Assembly (NCBI GenBank): GCA_002292285.1
Contig: DBBP01000003.1
Coordinates: 1 to 64,000 of the forward strand
DNA from: Proteobacteria bacterium UBA981
GTDB taxonomy: Bacteria; Pseudomonadota; Gammaproteobacteria; Ga0077536
Length of the DNA stretch: 64,000 nucleotides
Direction: 5' to 3'
Below, piece by piece: positions 46,836 through 57,036 of this stretch (within the stretch, counting starts at the first letter, position 1; each line of letters starts with the position of its first letter). The translations under genes were made by a program, and so were the position numbers. The notes under the pieces were generated by a model. The model made no database searches. It saw only the letters and a list, made by a program, of their open reading frames with translations, and was not told where the DNA came from.

Positions 46836-47139
46836 GCTGGCGTCCTTATTCGAGGTGGCGTTTCGTCGGTTTTGAATTGTAGCGATAAGTGCTGCCACTG
46901 CGGTCCTTTATCCCTGATTGACCGAAGGTGCGGCGCGGGTGGCCGAATTGTGGCTCCATCACTGTTGGTCAATCGACCGTCGCCTCAAATCGACCGTGCG
47001 CTTGTGCCTTGAAATAGTAACTTTCGCCCGCATATTCAGCACACTGCGATTGGGCTTGCCAACGGCACATCTCATGAATCGTCAGGACAACCATTCAGTG
47101 AGACGCGATCAATGCGCGCTCACGAGGAGAAAGACAACA
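46836..47139. other. Divergent intergenic region with groESL promoter
   Basis: Contains the sigma32-like promoter 47008-47035 and the long 5' leader of groES. No other feature seen. Confidence 0.5.
47008..47035 (+). promoter_or_regulatory. Sigma32-type heat-shock promoter of groESL
   Basis: CTTGAAA (47008-47014), a 13-nt spacer and CCGCATAT (47028-47035) match the sigma32 consensus CTTGAAA-N13-CCCCATNT with one change. A roughly 100-nt leader to the groES start would follow. Confidence 0.8.
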
Positions 47140-47430
47140 ATGAAAATGCGGCCCTTACACGATCGCTTAGTCGTAAAACGCACAGAAGAGGACAAAACTT
47201 CGCCTGGCGGTATCGTTATTCCTGATTCCGCCGCAGAAAAGCCCATCAAGGGTGAAGTGGTCGCGGTCGGCAACGGTAAAGTCCTCGATACCGGAGCGGT
47301 GCGCGCGCTCGATCTGAAGGTTGGCGACAAGGTTCTTTTCGGCAAGTACTCCGGCACCGAAGTCACGATCGACGGCGACGATCTGGTCGTTATGCGCGAA
47401 GACGACGTGATGGCTGTTCTCGAAGCCTGA
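47140..47430 (+). CDS. groES: Co-chaperonin GroES
   Basis: The 96-residue lid of the chaperonin: [14 protein letters not shown], mobile loop around [16 protein letters not shown], and the ending DDVMAVLEA. It caps GroEL and controls release of folded clients. AGGAG precedes ATG 47140. The gene is 35 bp before groEL and behind a sigma32-like promoter, so the two form the usual heat-shock operon. The frame could be read from 46918, but the extra residues are not part of GroES. Confidence 0.98.
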   Translation: MKMRPLHDRLVVKRTEEDKTSPGGIVIPDSAAEKPIKGEVVAVGNGKVLDTGAVRALDLKVGDKVLFGKYSGTEVTIDGDDLVVMREDDVMAVLEA

Positions 47431-47453
47431 ATACCGCCCCACCCAATCTATAA

Positions 47454-49118
<1,665 letters not shown>

Positions 49119-49180
49119 GCAACCTCGGCTCCCACGATAGGAGCCGACCTATTGCGCAGTGATGCATCCGCGTCTGACCA

Positions 49181-49213
49181 GGGGCCACTTCAGTTGAAGT
49201 GGCCTCTTTTTTT
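49181..49213 (+). terminator. Rho-independent terminator of groESL
   Basis: GGCCACTTCA/TGAAGTGGCC, a 10-bp perfect stem with a 2-nt loop, followed by seven Ts. A second 8-bp stem TCGGCTCC/GGAGCCGA (49125-49147) lies between it and the stop. Confidence 0.9.
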
Positions 49214-49220
49214 ACGACTG

Positions 49221-49279
49221 TAATTCGGGGACAGTTACTGTATTTACAGCAACGAAATACAGTAACTGTCCCCGAATTA
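49221..49279. repeat. REP-like hairpin, copy 5
   Basis: 25-nt arms and a 9-nt loop, directly after the groEL terminator and 5 bp before the end of the convergent serine hydrolase. Confidence 0.95.
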
Positions 49280-49284
49280 GCTGG

Positions 49285-50553
49285 CTAAATCAGCGACTGA
49301 TACACGCGCGTGCGTAGCTCTCGGCGGATCGGGTAGGTCGAGGAGGGCATTAGTTGGGCAAAAAAGATCACGAACAATTCTTCTTCGGGATCGATCCAGA
49401 AGAATGTGCTTGCTGCACCACCCCAATGATGCTCGCCGGGCGAGGTAATGATGTGTGCTTTAACCGGGTCGATTACGACGGCGAAGCCAAGGCCAAAGCC
49501 AATACCATCGTAGCTCGTTTCGCTCCAAACCGGCTGCCCCATGCCAGCCATGTCCTTGCCATCCGGTAGATGGTTCATGCGCATGTACTGTGCGGTTTTT
49601 CGCCCAAGTAGCCGGACACCATCGAGTTCACCGTCGTTCAACAACATCTGACATAAGCGGGCATAGTCGTCGATGCTACCGGTGAGTCCTCCGCCCCCGG
49701 AGAACAAGGGCGTGGGTTCGAGAAAGCCACTTGTTGCAGCCGCTTCCATCAGATCCAAACCGCCACGCTCTTCAGCTTCGACACTCGGCGCCTTACTCAC
49801 ATTGCTCAGATCGCCGCCCGATAGCGGCATGTAAAGCGAGGCAAAGCGCCCGTGATTCTCCGGGGCGACGTGGAAACCGGTACTAGCCATGCCGAGCGGT
49901 TGAAGGATGTGCTCGAGCAAATACGCCTCGAGTGTTTTCCCCGACCACACCTCGACCAACCGACCGAGCACATCAGTCGACACGCTGTAGTTCCATTGGC
50001 TGCCTGGTTGACACATAAGAGGGACCGCGGCGACTCGTTTAACCATCTCGGCAAGCGTGGAAGTCCTTGCCGAGAAGTCGATTTTGTCACGGCGATACTG
50101 TGCATCGACGACGTTGCTGCGAATGAAACCGTAGGTCAGACCTGAGGTATGCGTCATTAAATGACGGATACTCATCGGCTGCTTACAGCTTTCGGTGGCG
50201 CCGATATCGCTGGCGCCGCCGACCCAGACGGGTGTGTCGGAAAACTCAGGCAGGTAACGTGCGACCGGATCGTCGAGCTGAAACTTCCCGGCCTCGTAAA
50301 GCATCATCGCCGCGACAGTCGTGATGGGTTTAGTCATCGAATAGATTCGAACCAGCGTTTCACGATCGAAAGGTGTCCCGGCTCCTAAATCTGTGACCCC
50401 GGCAGCCTCGAAGTAGCCGACCTTTCCTTGCCGCGATACCAGCACACTCGCCCCGGCGAGTTGCTCCGCATCAATCTGGTGTTGCAGCCACGTCGTCACG
50501 CGCTCAAGGCGCGCCGACGATAAGCCAATAGTTTCCGGTTTAGCTGTCTTCAT
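49285..50553 (-). CDS. Serine hydrolase (beta-lactamase/EstB family)
   Basis: A 422-residue class-C-type serine hydrolase. Ser72-x-x-Lys75 in YSMTKP is the nucleophile motif, and Tyr189 in WNYSVSTD replaces the YxN of true beta-lactamases, as in EstB-type esterases. LMTHTSGLTYGF is typical too. No signal peptide is seen, so it is probably a cytoplasmic esterase rather than a resistance enzyme. It is a paralogue of the partial gene at the right edge. It could open the lactones or esters produced by BVMOs, but this is only inference. Confidence 0.93.
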   Translation of the reverse strand: MKTAKPETIGLSSARLERVTTWLQHQIDAEQLAGASVLVSRQGKVGYFEAAGVTDLGAGTPFDRETLVRIYSMTKPITTVAAMMLYEAGKFQLDDPVARYLPEFSDTPVWVGGASDIGATESCKQPMSIRHLMTHTSGLTYGFIRSNVVDAQYRRDKIDFSARTSTLAEMVKRVAAVPLMCQPGSQWNYSVSTDVLGRLVEVWSGKTLEAYLLEHILQPLGMASTGFHVAPENHGRFASLYMPLSGGDLSNVSKAPSVEAEERGGLDLMEAAATSGFLEPTPLFSGGGGLTGSIDDYARLCQMLLNDGELDGVRLLGRKTAQYMRMNHLPDGKDMAGMGQPVWSETSYDGIGFGLGFAVVIDPVKAHIITSPGEHHWGGAASTFFWIDPEEELFVIFFAQLMPSSTYPIRRELRTRVYQSLI

Positions 50554-50641
50554 GAGTTTCTCTAAGTTCTTGTTATAGCCGATCGCAGAACGCGCGCATC
50601 ATCTCATGCTCAATCCGGCGACACGACACGCCGGGCGCATT

Positions 50642-50700
50642 TAATTCGGGGACAGTTACTGTATTTCGGTGTCGGAAATACAGTAACTGTCCCCGAATTA
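50642..50700. repeat. REP-like hairpin, copy 6
   Basis: Perfect 26-nt arms with a 7-nt loop, upstream of the serine hydrolase and of the small gene at 50807. Confidence 0.95.
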
Positions 50701-50806
50701 CCTTGCTGCGGTGAAACCCCTGGAGCGTCGACTACACTTTAAATACACCGCAAGAAATCGAATCCCCGCGTACGAATAGCGATGCGAAGGCCGAGGAGGC
50801 AGAAAG

Positions 50807-50989
50807 ATGGAAAAGTATTACGTTAGTTGCCCGCTCTCACTGGAAGAATCGAGTTTTACAATCCGCGAAGAAGCCGAACGCTGGGTCGCGGAACACAACA
50901 AGAACAATCCACCGCACACCTTTGAACGGCCTGCACAAATCTATACACGAGCGGAATGGGAGGGATTGCACTGCGCCGACGCCGGGTGA
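50807..50989 (+). CDS. Small hypothetical protein
   Basis: A 60-residue acidic protein beginning MEKYYVSCPLSLEESSF, with a helical REEAERWVAEHNK stretch. GAGGAGG lies 7 nt before ATG 50807, a very good ribosome site, which supports a real gene. No family is recognised. The 2OG oxygenase follows 81 bp downstream on the same strand. Confidence 0.6.
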   Translation: MEKYYVSCPLSLEESSFTIREEAERWVAEHNKNNPPHTFERPAQIYTRAEWEGLHCADAG

Positions 50990-51070
50990 ATCGCCGTCGA
51001 CGATTTGTTGTTCAGGGAAGCCGATGCCACTATCCGTCCCTTGGTAAGGTTTTGAGCACAGCAACCCCGA

Positions 51071-51853
51071 ATGAGCGATTCTGAAACCACTGCAGCAAAC
51101 GATTTTTATGTGATCGCAAGGGAGCCAGGCGCTGAACATCCCGCGCTGCCCACCTGGGCGACCGTTAACAGCAACCCGGCCGGGCTGGAACTGGACCGTA
51201 AGGTATCCGTGCAGGCAACAGAGATCGACGGCGTTCCGGGCGCCTTCCATCTGCACAATGTGCTGTCGATAGATGAATGCATCCGTCTCATCGACGTCAG
51301 CGAATCGTTGGGATACCTCCCGGACGCGGCCGTGTCACTACCACGCGCAATTCGCCACAACCACAACGTCACTTGGGTTGCAGATTCGACGACAACCGAT
51401 CTGCTGTGGCAGCGCTGTGCCGAAGTCATGCGTTCCCGTCCGGACCCCATCACCAACAAGCTCGCGTTAGGCCTCAATGCCCGATTTCGCTTTTATCGCT
51501 ATGAGGTCGGTGACTTTTTTAAACCCCACACAGATGGCGCCTGGCCGGGCAGCCGAGTCATTGACGGTGAACTGATCACCGATGCATTCGACGACCGCTG
51601 GAGTCTGCTGTCTTTCATTATATTTCTCAGTAGCGGCTACGAAGGAGGGCGAACGCGTTTCTACCTCGACCCGGATGACCCCTCGCAACCAGCGCGGGGC
51701 GGCTCTGCGCTGGCCATCGATGTCGTCACGCCAGCAGGCGCTGTCCTGTGTTTCCCTCACGGCATGCACCCGCAGCACTGTATGCACAGTTCAGAAACGA
51801 TCGTAGCTGGCACGAAGTACATCATTCGTACCGACATGTTGTTCCAAATTTAG
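51071..51853 (+). CDS. Prolyl-4-hydroxylase-like Fe(II)/2-oxoglutarate oxygenase
   Basis: A 260-residue double-stranded beta-helix enzyme. RFYRYEVGDFFKPHTDG gives the iron ligands His153 and Asp155. The distal His239 and the 2-oxoglutarate-binding Lys249 lie in MHSSETIVAGTKYIIRTD, with the ten-residue spacing seen in prolyl hydroxylases. It would hydroxylate a protein side chain or a small molecule using O2 and 2-oxoglutarate. ATG 51071 has only a weak ribosome site. Confidence 0.9.
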   Translation: MSDSETTAANDFYVIAREPGAEHPALPTWATVNSNPAGLELDRKVSVQATEIDGVPGAFHLHNVLSIDECIRLIDVSESLGYLPDAAVSLPRAIRHNHNVTWVADSTTTDLLWQRCAEVMRSRPDPITNKLALGLNARFRFYRYEVGDFFKPHTDGAWPGSRVIDGELITDAFDDRWSLLSFIIFLSSGYEGGRTRFYLDPDDPSQPARGGSALAIDVVTPAGAVLCFPHGMHPQHCMHSSETIVAGTKYIIRTDMLFQI

Positions 51854-52114
51854 GAATCATCAAGGCGTCAGAGCCGCAACCTTCCGGGGACACGCATCAC
51901 ATCGTGCAGCACGCCCGCGATTTGCCAGGGAGATTGAAGCGAGCTCAAGAACGGACTGGAGCGCACATACCACCTTCAGGCCGTGCCCAATAACGATTCA
52001 TCGAGTGATAGTGTGCAGCAGCGCGAATGTTCAATCGTTAGAACTTGGCGTCGCCGGGCGGAATCAAGCCGGACTCGGATCCTCGGGAATCCGGCCGATT
52101 ACTACGGGGCAGAG

Positions 52115-53353
52115 CTATCCTGCTCGGTACGCTTCCAGCGGCGGCAGTTCGAGTGCCGCACGATAGTTGTTGTGGAAGTGTTGCAGTGCAGGCTCATTGC
52201 GACCAAAGATGAAATGCTCGACCTTGCCGCTTGCAGCGGCCTCCTGCGATTTCTCGCCCATGTAATAGTCTTCCTCGTCGAGCGTACTGTTGATGATCTC
52301 GATCTGAGTTTCCAGATTGAATTCCAGGCGCTCGACCACGTTAGCGTCGTAAACGTTGTCGCCATCCAACTTGGCAGCCGGTGCGTCTGCGAACTCGGAG
52401 CCGATGTGCTGAGCCTCGAAATAGCTGATCCGAGTCGTAGAGCGGCCGACTTCCGTACGGCTGGGGTAAATGCGGAACACAGACACAACGCGGTTTGCCA
52501 GCACAATCTGGACATTCGGAAACAAGTAGTAGACCACCACGCAGGCGTCAGTCACATTCCACTGCTTCTTGGGCCGCTCACGCAGAACGTCGATATAGCG
52601 ACTGGGCAGAGTCAAACGATGATGGCGTCCATATTCGCTATACGCCGTTGCGTCACCGTAGAACAGATTATTCAGGCGTTTGCCGTGCAAAGTGTGGAAA
52701 TGATAGTTCTCACCAAATGTGTCGTTGGCGATCTTCCAATTGAGATTTCTCTCCAGAGACGACTTGCCGAGGTAGGTGGTCTGGCCCAGCTTCCAGTCGC
52801 CTAATTGCTCGGCGAGCTCGGCGCCGAGCAGCTCATCCATATCGATTGTCCCGTCAAGCTGCGGATGGACCACGAGCAAACCGTACTTTTCGGCGCTCGG
52901 CAGTTCGATCAGATGATGGCAATTCTTTTCTAGCTCACCAAACTTTTTGGGTTCGCGGATGCCCAGCAATTGTCCGTCGCTCGCGTACGTCCATGCATGG
53001 AACGGACACGCGAATCGATGCTGCTTGCCACTCTCGGCCTCGGTCAGGACCGCGCCGCGGTGTCTGCAGGCGTTGACGAAAGTGTGAAATACCCCATCTT
53101 TGTCGCGCGTTGCCAGAATCGGAATGCCGAGGTCGCTATTCGTAATAAAGCTGCCGGGTTCCGGCAACTCGGCAGATAAGCCGATCACCTGCGGATGGTT
53201 CTCGAAGAACGTTGTCCACTCGCGTTCGGCGAGGTCCTTGCAAACGTACGACGAGGTTGGATTCTTCAACAGTTGCCCCGCGTCCTCTGTCGAATCGTCA
53301 TCGATCATTTTCAGCATGTACTGCATCAATTCGATTTGTTGGTCTTGCTTCAT
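52115..53353 (-). CDS. Rieske-type ring-hydroxylating oxygenase, large subunit
   Basis: A 412-residue oxygenase. The Rieske [2Fe-2S] ligands are Cys96-x-His98 in NACRHRGAV and Cys116-x2-His119 in CPFHAW. The mononuclear iron site has His218 and His223 in ENYHFHTLH, with Asp211 as bridge to the neighbouring subunit. ATG 53353 has AGGAG 7 nt upstream; the longer frame lacks support. No small subunit, ferredoxin or reductase is nearby, so it may work as a homo-oligomer with distant electron carriers. Such enzymes hydroxylate or demethylate aromatic and other ring compounds. Confidence 0.94.
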   Translation of the reverse strand: MKQDQQIELMQYMLKMIDDDSTEDAGQLLKNPTSSYVCKDLAEREWTTFFENHPQVIGLSAELPEPGSFITNSDLGIPILATRDKDGVFHTFVNACRHRGAVLTEAESGKQHRFACPFHAWTYASDGQLLGIREPKKFGELEKNCHHLIELPSAEKYGLLVVHPQLDGTIDMDELLGAELAEQLGDWKLGQTTYLGKSSLERNLNWKIANDTFGENYHFHTLHGKRLNNLFYGDATAYSEYGRHHRLTLPSRYIDVLRERPKKQWNVTDACVVVYYLFPNVQIVLANRVVSVFRIYPSRTEVGRSTTRISYFEAQHIGSEFADAPAAKLDGDNVYDANVVERLEFNLETQIEIINSTLDEEDYYMGEKSQEAAASGKVEHFIFGRNEPALQHFHNNYRAALELPPLEAYRAG

Positions 53354-53815
53354 AACTTCACTCCTGATCCGGTTGCGGATGGTTTGTGCATAGATCGCGT
53401 TAGCGTGACTAAACGTTACGAAAGATTCGCGCCCGCCAATGTGGGAAAAGGCACGCCCATCAGGAATTCGTTTTTGTTCGATATCGCGCCAACCCAATGT
53501 GTTGAACGGCTGCTGATAAAAATGACAAGAGCGCTGCACAAACGGATCCGCAAACAGGCGCACTAATAGAGCGACGACCTACATCTTCTGCAATGAAGCA
53601 CGGGCAACATTCGTTGGTGCTACACCTATATGACCGCGCAACAATTCGATAAGTCGCCGCTTAGCTGTTGGGTGTGTCGGCGTCGGAGAATTTCTCTGCG
53701 CGATCGACATGCAACGTGGCAAAACTCACCAAGCCTCAGCGCCCAATCGTTCTAATCTGAAATCGCAATGACATTAAGCGTTGCGAAAAAATTCTTTCAA
53801 AACAGGAGAAGAACA
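53354..53815. other. Divergent intergenic region, 462 bp, nothing recognised
   Basis: Between the Rieske gene and the small hypothetical gene at 53816. It is AT-richer near the right end, where a promoter could sit. No repeat or hairpin stood out. Confidence 0.4.
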
Positions 53816-54196
53816 ATGCCAATCGGAAAAGAAGTCGGCGCATTCACATCATCAGTAACCTCGATGACCAAAAGCACCGACGCTGCAGGGAACCACGTGT
53901 TCGTCATCAATGTGGAAGGTACTGTTAGTGGCGGATGGTCGGGCGCTGTCGTTGGATCGCTTACTGGTTCAACCGCAGATTTCACGACCGGAACCTACAC
54001 GGCTGATTTCTCGGCGTACCTTGCCGACGGTCAGGTGCTGACCGGTATTGGTAGTGGTGCCTTCGGTACACAGGGCACCCATCAGTGGCAGCTGAACGGC
54101 ATCGCTGTGATATCGGAGGGGTCGAGAGTTGCGACTGAAGGGACGCTGGAACTCGCGAACCGCAGCTACAACGGCAAGATGTTTGCGATAACGTGA
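53816..54196 (+). CDS. Small Gly/Thr-rich hypothetical protein
   Basis: A 126-residue protein predicted to be nearly all beta strand, rich in Gly, Thr and Ser (VSGGWSGAVVGSLTGSTADF). ATG 53816 has AGGAG 8 nt upstream; a start at 53768 is less likely. No signal peptide and no family are recognised. The 9-bp GC stem after it suggests it is a single transcription unit. Confidence 0.6.
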   Translation: MPIGKEVGAFTSSVTSMTKSTDAAGNHVFVINVEGTVSGGWSGAVVGSLTGSTADFTTGTYTADFSAYLADGQVLTGIGSGAFGTQGTHQWQLNGIAVISEGSRVATEGTLELANRSYNGKMFAIT

Positions 54197-54217
54197 ACTT
54201 CAATCGCTAGCTAGACT

Positions 54218-54239
54218 CGAGGCCCGCAGTCGCGGGCCT
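54218..54239 (+). terminator. GC-rich stem-loop after the small Gly/Thr-rich gene
   Basis: GAGGCCCGC/GCGGGCCTC, a perfect 9-bp stem with an AGTC loop, 21 bp after the stop. There is no clear T-run, so termination is probable but not certain. Confidence 0.65.
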
Positions 54240-54287
54240 CACTATTTAGACCATAGAAAGGCGCGGGAGTACGATAAATCCGGATTA

Positions 54288-54342
54288 ATTTGGGGACAGT
54301 TACTGTATTTCCCGGGCGGAAATACAGTAACTGTCCCCAAAT
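54288..54342. repeat. REP-like hairpin, copy 7, with a compensating pair change
   Basis: 25-nt arms, 5-nt loop. The arm reads TTTGGGG/CCCCAAA where the others have TTCGGGG/CCCCGAA, a C-G to T-A change on both sides. Confidence 0.95.
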
Positions 54343-54353
54343 ACCTGGCCGTC

Positions 54354-54378
54354 GAAATAAAGTGACTGTCCCCGAATA
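54354..54378. repeat. Orphan right arm of the REP-like family
   Basis: Matches the consensus right arm at about 22 of 25 positions but has no left partner, 11 bp beyond copy 7. Likely a decayed half. Confidence 0.7.
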
Positions 54379-54428
54379 AAACCGGGAACTAAATGCGCTA
54401 TGGTTGAGCTCTGTCGGGGAGCACGCGC

Positions 54429-55508
54429 ATGAAGTACAGCCTACATATCGAGACCAGGATTGGTGATTGGGAGATCATTCGGGATCTGGAAGACTATGGG
54501 TACGACGCCGTGTGGGTTCCAGACACCCAAATGATGTGGTCGGATTGTTACGCGACCATGGCGGTCGCGGCGGTCAATACATCGAAGATTCGTTTAGGCA
54601 CAGGCATTGCCGTGCCGGGCTGTCGTATTGCACCGACCACTGCACACTCTATTGCTTCGGTAAATGTGCTGGCTCCGGGCCGGGTATTCCTTGGTATCGG
54701 GACGGGCCACACGGCCATGCGCGTAATGGGCCATGACCCGATGCGCATCAAAGCCTTCCGCGAATACATTCGCGTCGTGCGCGCGATGCTTGACGGCGAA
54801 GAGGTCGATTACACTTTCGAAGGAAAAACGACGACGCTCAAATGGCAGGAGCACGGCGATGGTTTTCGCAACATCGACGATCGCATTCCGATCTATGTCG
54901 CTGCCAATGGACCGCTCGCACTGCGTACGGCCGGTGCGTTGGGCGATGGCCTGGTGGCAGTGTTCGGCGAGCAGCCCGAGCTTATTGATTTCCACATGCA
55001 ACACATTCACGAAGGTGCCGAGAAAGCCGGGCGTCAATTACCGGACGACTTCTATAGCACTGCGGTGACCCACGCGGTGGTGCTGCGCCCCGGCGAGAAG
55101 CTGACCGACGATCGCATCATCGACATCGCGGCACCGTGGGTCGCGACCATGATTCACTTCGTCTACGAGATTTGGCGCTACACGAAGAACGATGATGTGG
55201 TGCCGGACTATATGAAGAACGTCTGGGAAGAGTACACCGATCACATCTCTCAGATGGACATCCCCGAAGAGAAGCTTCATCAGGTCCTGCACACCGGCCA
55301 CTGCAGCTGGACGCCACCCGGGGAACGTCAATTCGCCACCCCCGAGATGATCGAAGGCACGGCCATGGTCGGTGAGCCCGAACAGATTGCGCAAATTATC
55401 CGTACCGCCGAAAGCAAAGGCGTCCATGAAATCAGTTTGCTGCCCGGACTTGAAAGTGCCCGCGAGGTCGCACGCGATTTCGCCGAGCGAGTCATGCCGC
55501 TGGTCTGA
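54429..55508 (+). CDS. LLM-class F420-type flavin oxidoreductase
   Basis: A 359-residue barrel protein, paralogue of 26817: YDAVWVPDTQMMWSDCYATMAVAA, IRLGTGIAVPGCRIAPTTAHSIASVN and GRVFLGIGTGHTAMRVMG each fit the Mer-like branch when read in parts. ATG 54429 follows GGGGAG. The ABM-domain gene starts 70 bp after its stop on the same strand. Substrate and cofactor (F420 or FMN) are not determined. Confidence 0.92.
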   Translation: MKYSLHIETRIGDWEIIRDLEDYGYDAVWVPDTQMMWSDCYATMAVAAVNTSKIRLGTGIAVPGCRIAPTTAHSIASVNVLAPGRVFLGIGTGHTAMRVMGHDPMRIKAFREYIRVVRAMLDGEEVDYTFEGKTTTLKWQEHGDGFRNIDDRIPIYVAANGPLALRTAGALGDGLVAVFGEQPELIDFHMQHIHEGAEKAGRQLPDDFYSTAVTHAVVLRPGEKLTDDRIIDIAAPWVATMIHFVYEIWRYTKNDDVVPDYMKNVWEEYTDHISQMDIPEEKLHQVLHTGHCSWTPPGERQFATPEMIEGTAMVGEPEQIAQIIRTAESKGVHEISLLPGLESAREVARDFAERVMPLV

Positions 55509-55578
55509 CAACATCGGGTGCAATCCGCCCCTAACATCGGCCCATGCCAAGCGCACCGCCAATCTACGAGGAATCAAA

Positions 55579-55872
55579 ATGAGCGTAACTGTCACCCTGG
55601 AAGTCACCGCAAAACCGGAATCGATCGACGCGTTGGTGACGATGTTCGCCGAAAATTTTAAACAAACCCGCGTGTACGACGGTTGCATCGACGTTTACAT
55701 GACGCGTAGCCACGACGACGCCAATACGTTGCTGTTGGTCCAAGAATGGCAAACCCGCCCGCATTACGAACGTTACCTGGCCTGGCGTGCCGCAACGGGT
55801 GTCGTCGATAAGCTCGCGGGTATGGCCGCCGCGGCGCCGATTATTCGCTATTTCGACCGTCTCGACGGCTGA
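55579..55872 (+). CDS. ABM-domain (quinol monooxygenase-like) protein
   Basis: A 97-residue antibiotic-biosynthesis-monooxygenase-fold protein: VTVTLEVTAKPESIDALVTMF, then LLVQEWQTRPHYERYLAWR. The domain makes dimeric ferredoxin-like barrels that oxidise quinols or bind heme or other ligands without a cofactor. ATG 55579 has GAGGA 7 nt upstream; the longer frame from 55372 is not needed. Probably co-transcribed with the LLM gene. Confidence 0.9.
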   Translation: MSVTVTLEVTAKPESIDALVTMFAENFKQTRVYDGCIDVYMTRSHDDANTLLLVQEWQTRPHYERYLAWRAATGVVDKLAGMAAAAPIIRYFDRLDG

Positions 55873-56061
55873 CCCGCCGTGACTCAGCCGAACGTTGAAA
55901 AACGCTGCTAGTCAGGTCGATTGCCACACCATCGGGAACTTTGCAGCGCCTTCCTGCCCGGTCTGTCCGTAGCCCACACCCGGAGTAACTTGCGCTTGCA
56001 GGAGCGTGCCCTATCCTGATGACCTATCCGCCACGATGGCCCCAGATGAGAACTGCCAACG

Positions 56062-56958
56062 ATGCCCGAACTGAATCAATCATCCGAACTCGCCGAACGC
56101 TATGCGCGCGACGGCGTCATTTACTTACCGCAAGCCATCGATCTGCAGACCCTGAAGCTCGCCGAACAATGCTACGACTGGAGTCTTGCTAATCCGACAC
56201 CGTCCGCGTGCCATTTCTATGAAGCAGAGCGCAATACGTTTTATCAGGACTTGTGTAACCCGGAGGCGGCGCATGCGTATCGCGAGCTGCTCGAGAACCA
56301 CGTCGTTACTGACGTGATCGGCAATCTCTGGGGGCAGGACGAAGTCTGGTTTTTGTACGAGCAGGTGTTTCTCAAGGAAGGGGATGTTGCGAACCGCCGC
56401 ACGCCCTGGCATCAGGATACGCCGTATCTCGCGCTGGACGGCAGTGAAATCGCGGTGATGTGGATTAATTTTGAAGCGGTCGAAAAGGCGCAATCGCTTG
56501 AGTTCGTGCGTGGTTCTCACCGCCAGACCTTATACGATGGCTCGGCGTTCGACCCCACTGACGATACCCAACCGATCTACGGTCACGACTTACCGAGACT
56601 GCCGAATATCGAAGCACAACGCGACGAATGGGACATCGTGTCGTGGGCCGTTGAACCGGGCGACGTCGTGATTTTTCATCCGTCCACGCTGCACGGCGGC
56701 GCGCCAACCGTCGCCGGTACGCGCCGACGTACGCTGTCACTGCGCTTCTTTGGACCCGATGCGCAATACGCAACCCGACCGGCGGATGCACCGGCACCGC
56801 TGATCGAAGGCATACACGAGACCCTTAAAGACGGCGACCCCTTTCGTCACCCGGCGTTTCCGCGTCTGCGGCCAACACCTGCAGGTTTCGACGAGATACC
56901 CGCACAACCTGGGCACAAAATGCGCCTGAAGGCGCAAATCCAGGGCCAGATCGACTAA
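56062..56958 (+). CDS. Phytanoyl-CoA dioxygenase-family (PhyH) oxygenase
   Basis: A 298-residue Fe(II)/2-oxoglutarate oxygenase. Iron ligands are His117 and Asp119 in TPWHQDTPY and His211 in PSTLHGGAP. The 2-oxoglutarate-binding Arg lies in RRRTLSLRFF. The family hydroxylates fatty acyl-CoA, terpenoids and other natural products. It starts MPELNQSSELAERYARDGVIYL with normal family length. Convergent with the P450 gene. Confidence 0.94.
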   Translation: MPELNQSSELAERYARDGVIYLPQAIDLQTLKLAEQCYDWSLANPTPSACHFYEAERNTFYQDLCNPEAAHAYRELLENHVVTDVIGNLWGQDEVWFLYEQVFLKEGDVANRRTPWHQDTPYLALDGSEIAVMWINFEAVEKAQSLEFVRGSHRQTLYDGSAFDPTDDTQPIYGHDLPRLPNIEAQRDEWDIVSWAVEPGDVVIFHPSTLHGGAPTVAGTRRRTLSLRFFGPDAQYATRPADAPAPLIEGIHETLKDGDPFRHPAFPRLRPTPAGFDEIPAQPGHKMRLKAQIQGQID

Positions 56959-57036
56959 TTCTGCGGCGCGGGGTTACGCAACGATCCAGTGCGCCTTGAG
57001 ATGAACGGCGCCGGCAACTCCAGCGTCACTATATCG

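Noticed and set aside
49285..50553. Beta-lactamase resistance gene
   Set aside because: No signal peptide and the YxN motif is YSV, which fits esterase-type members.
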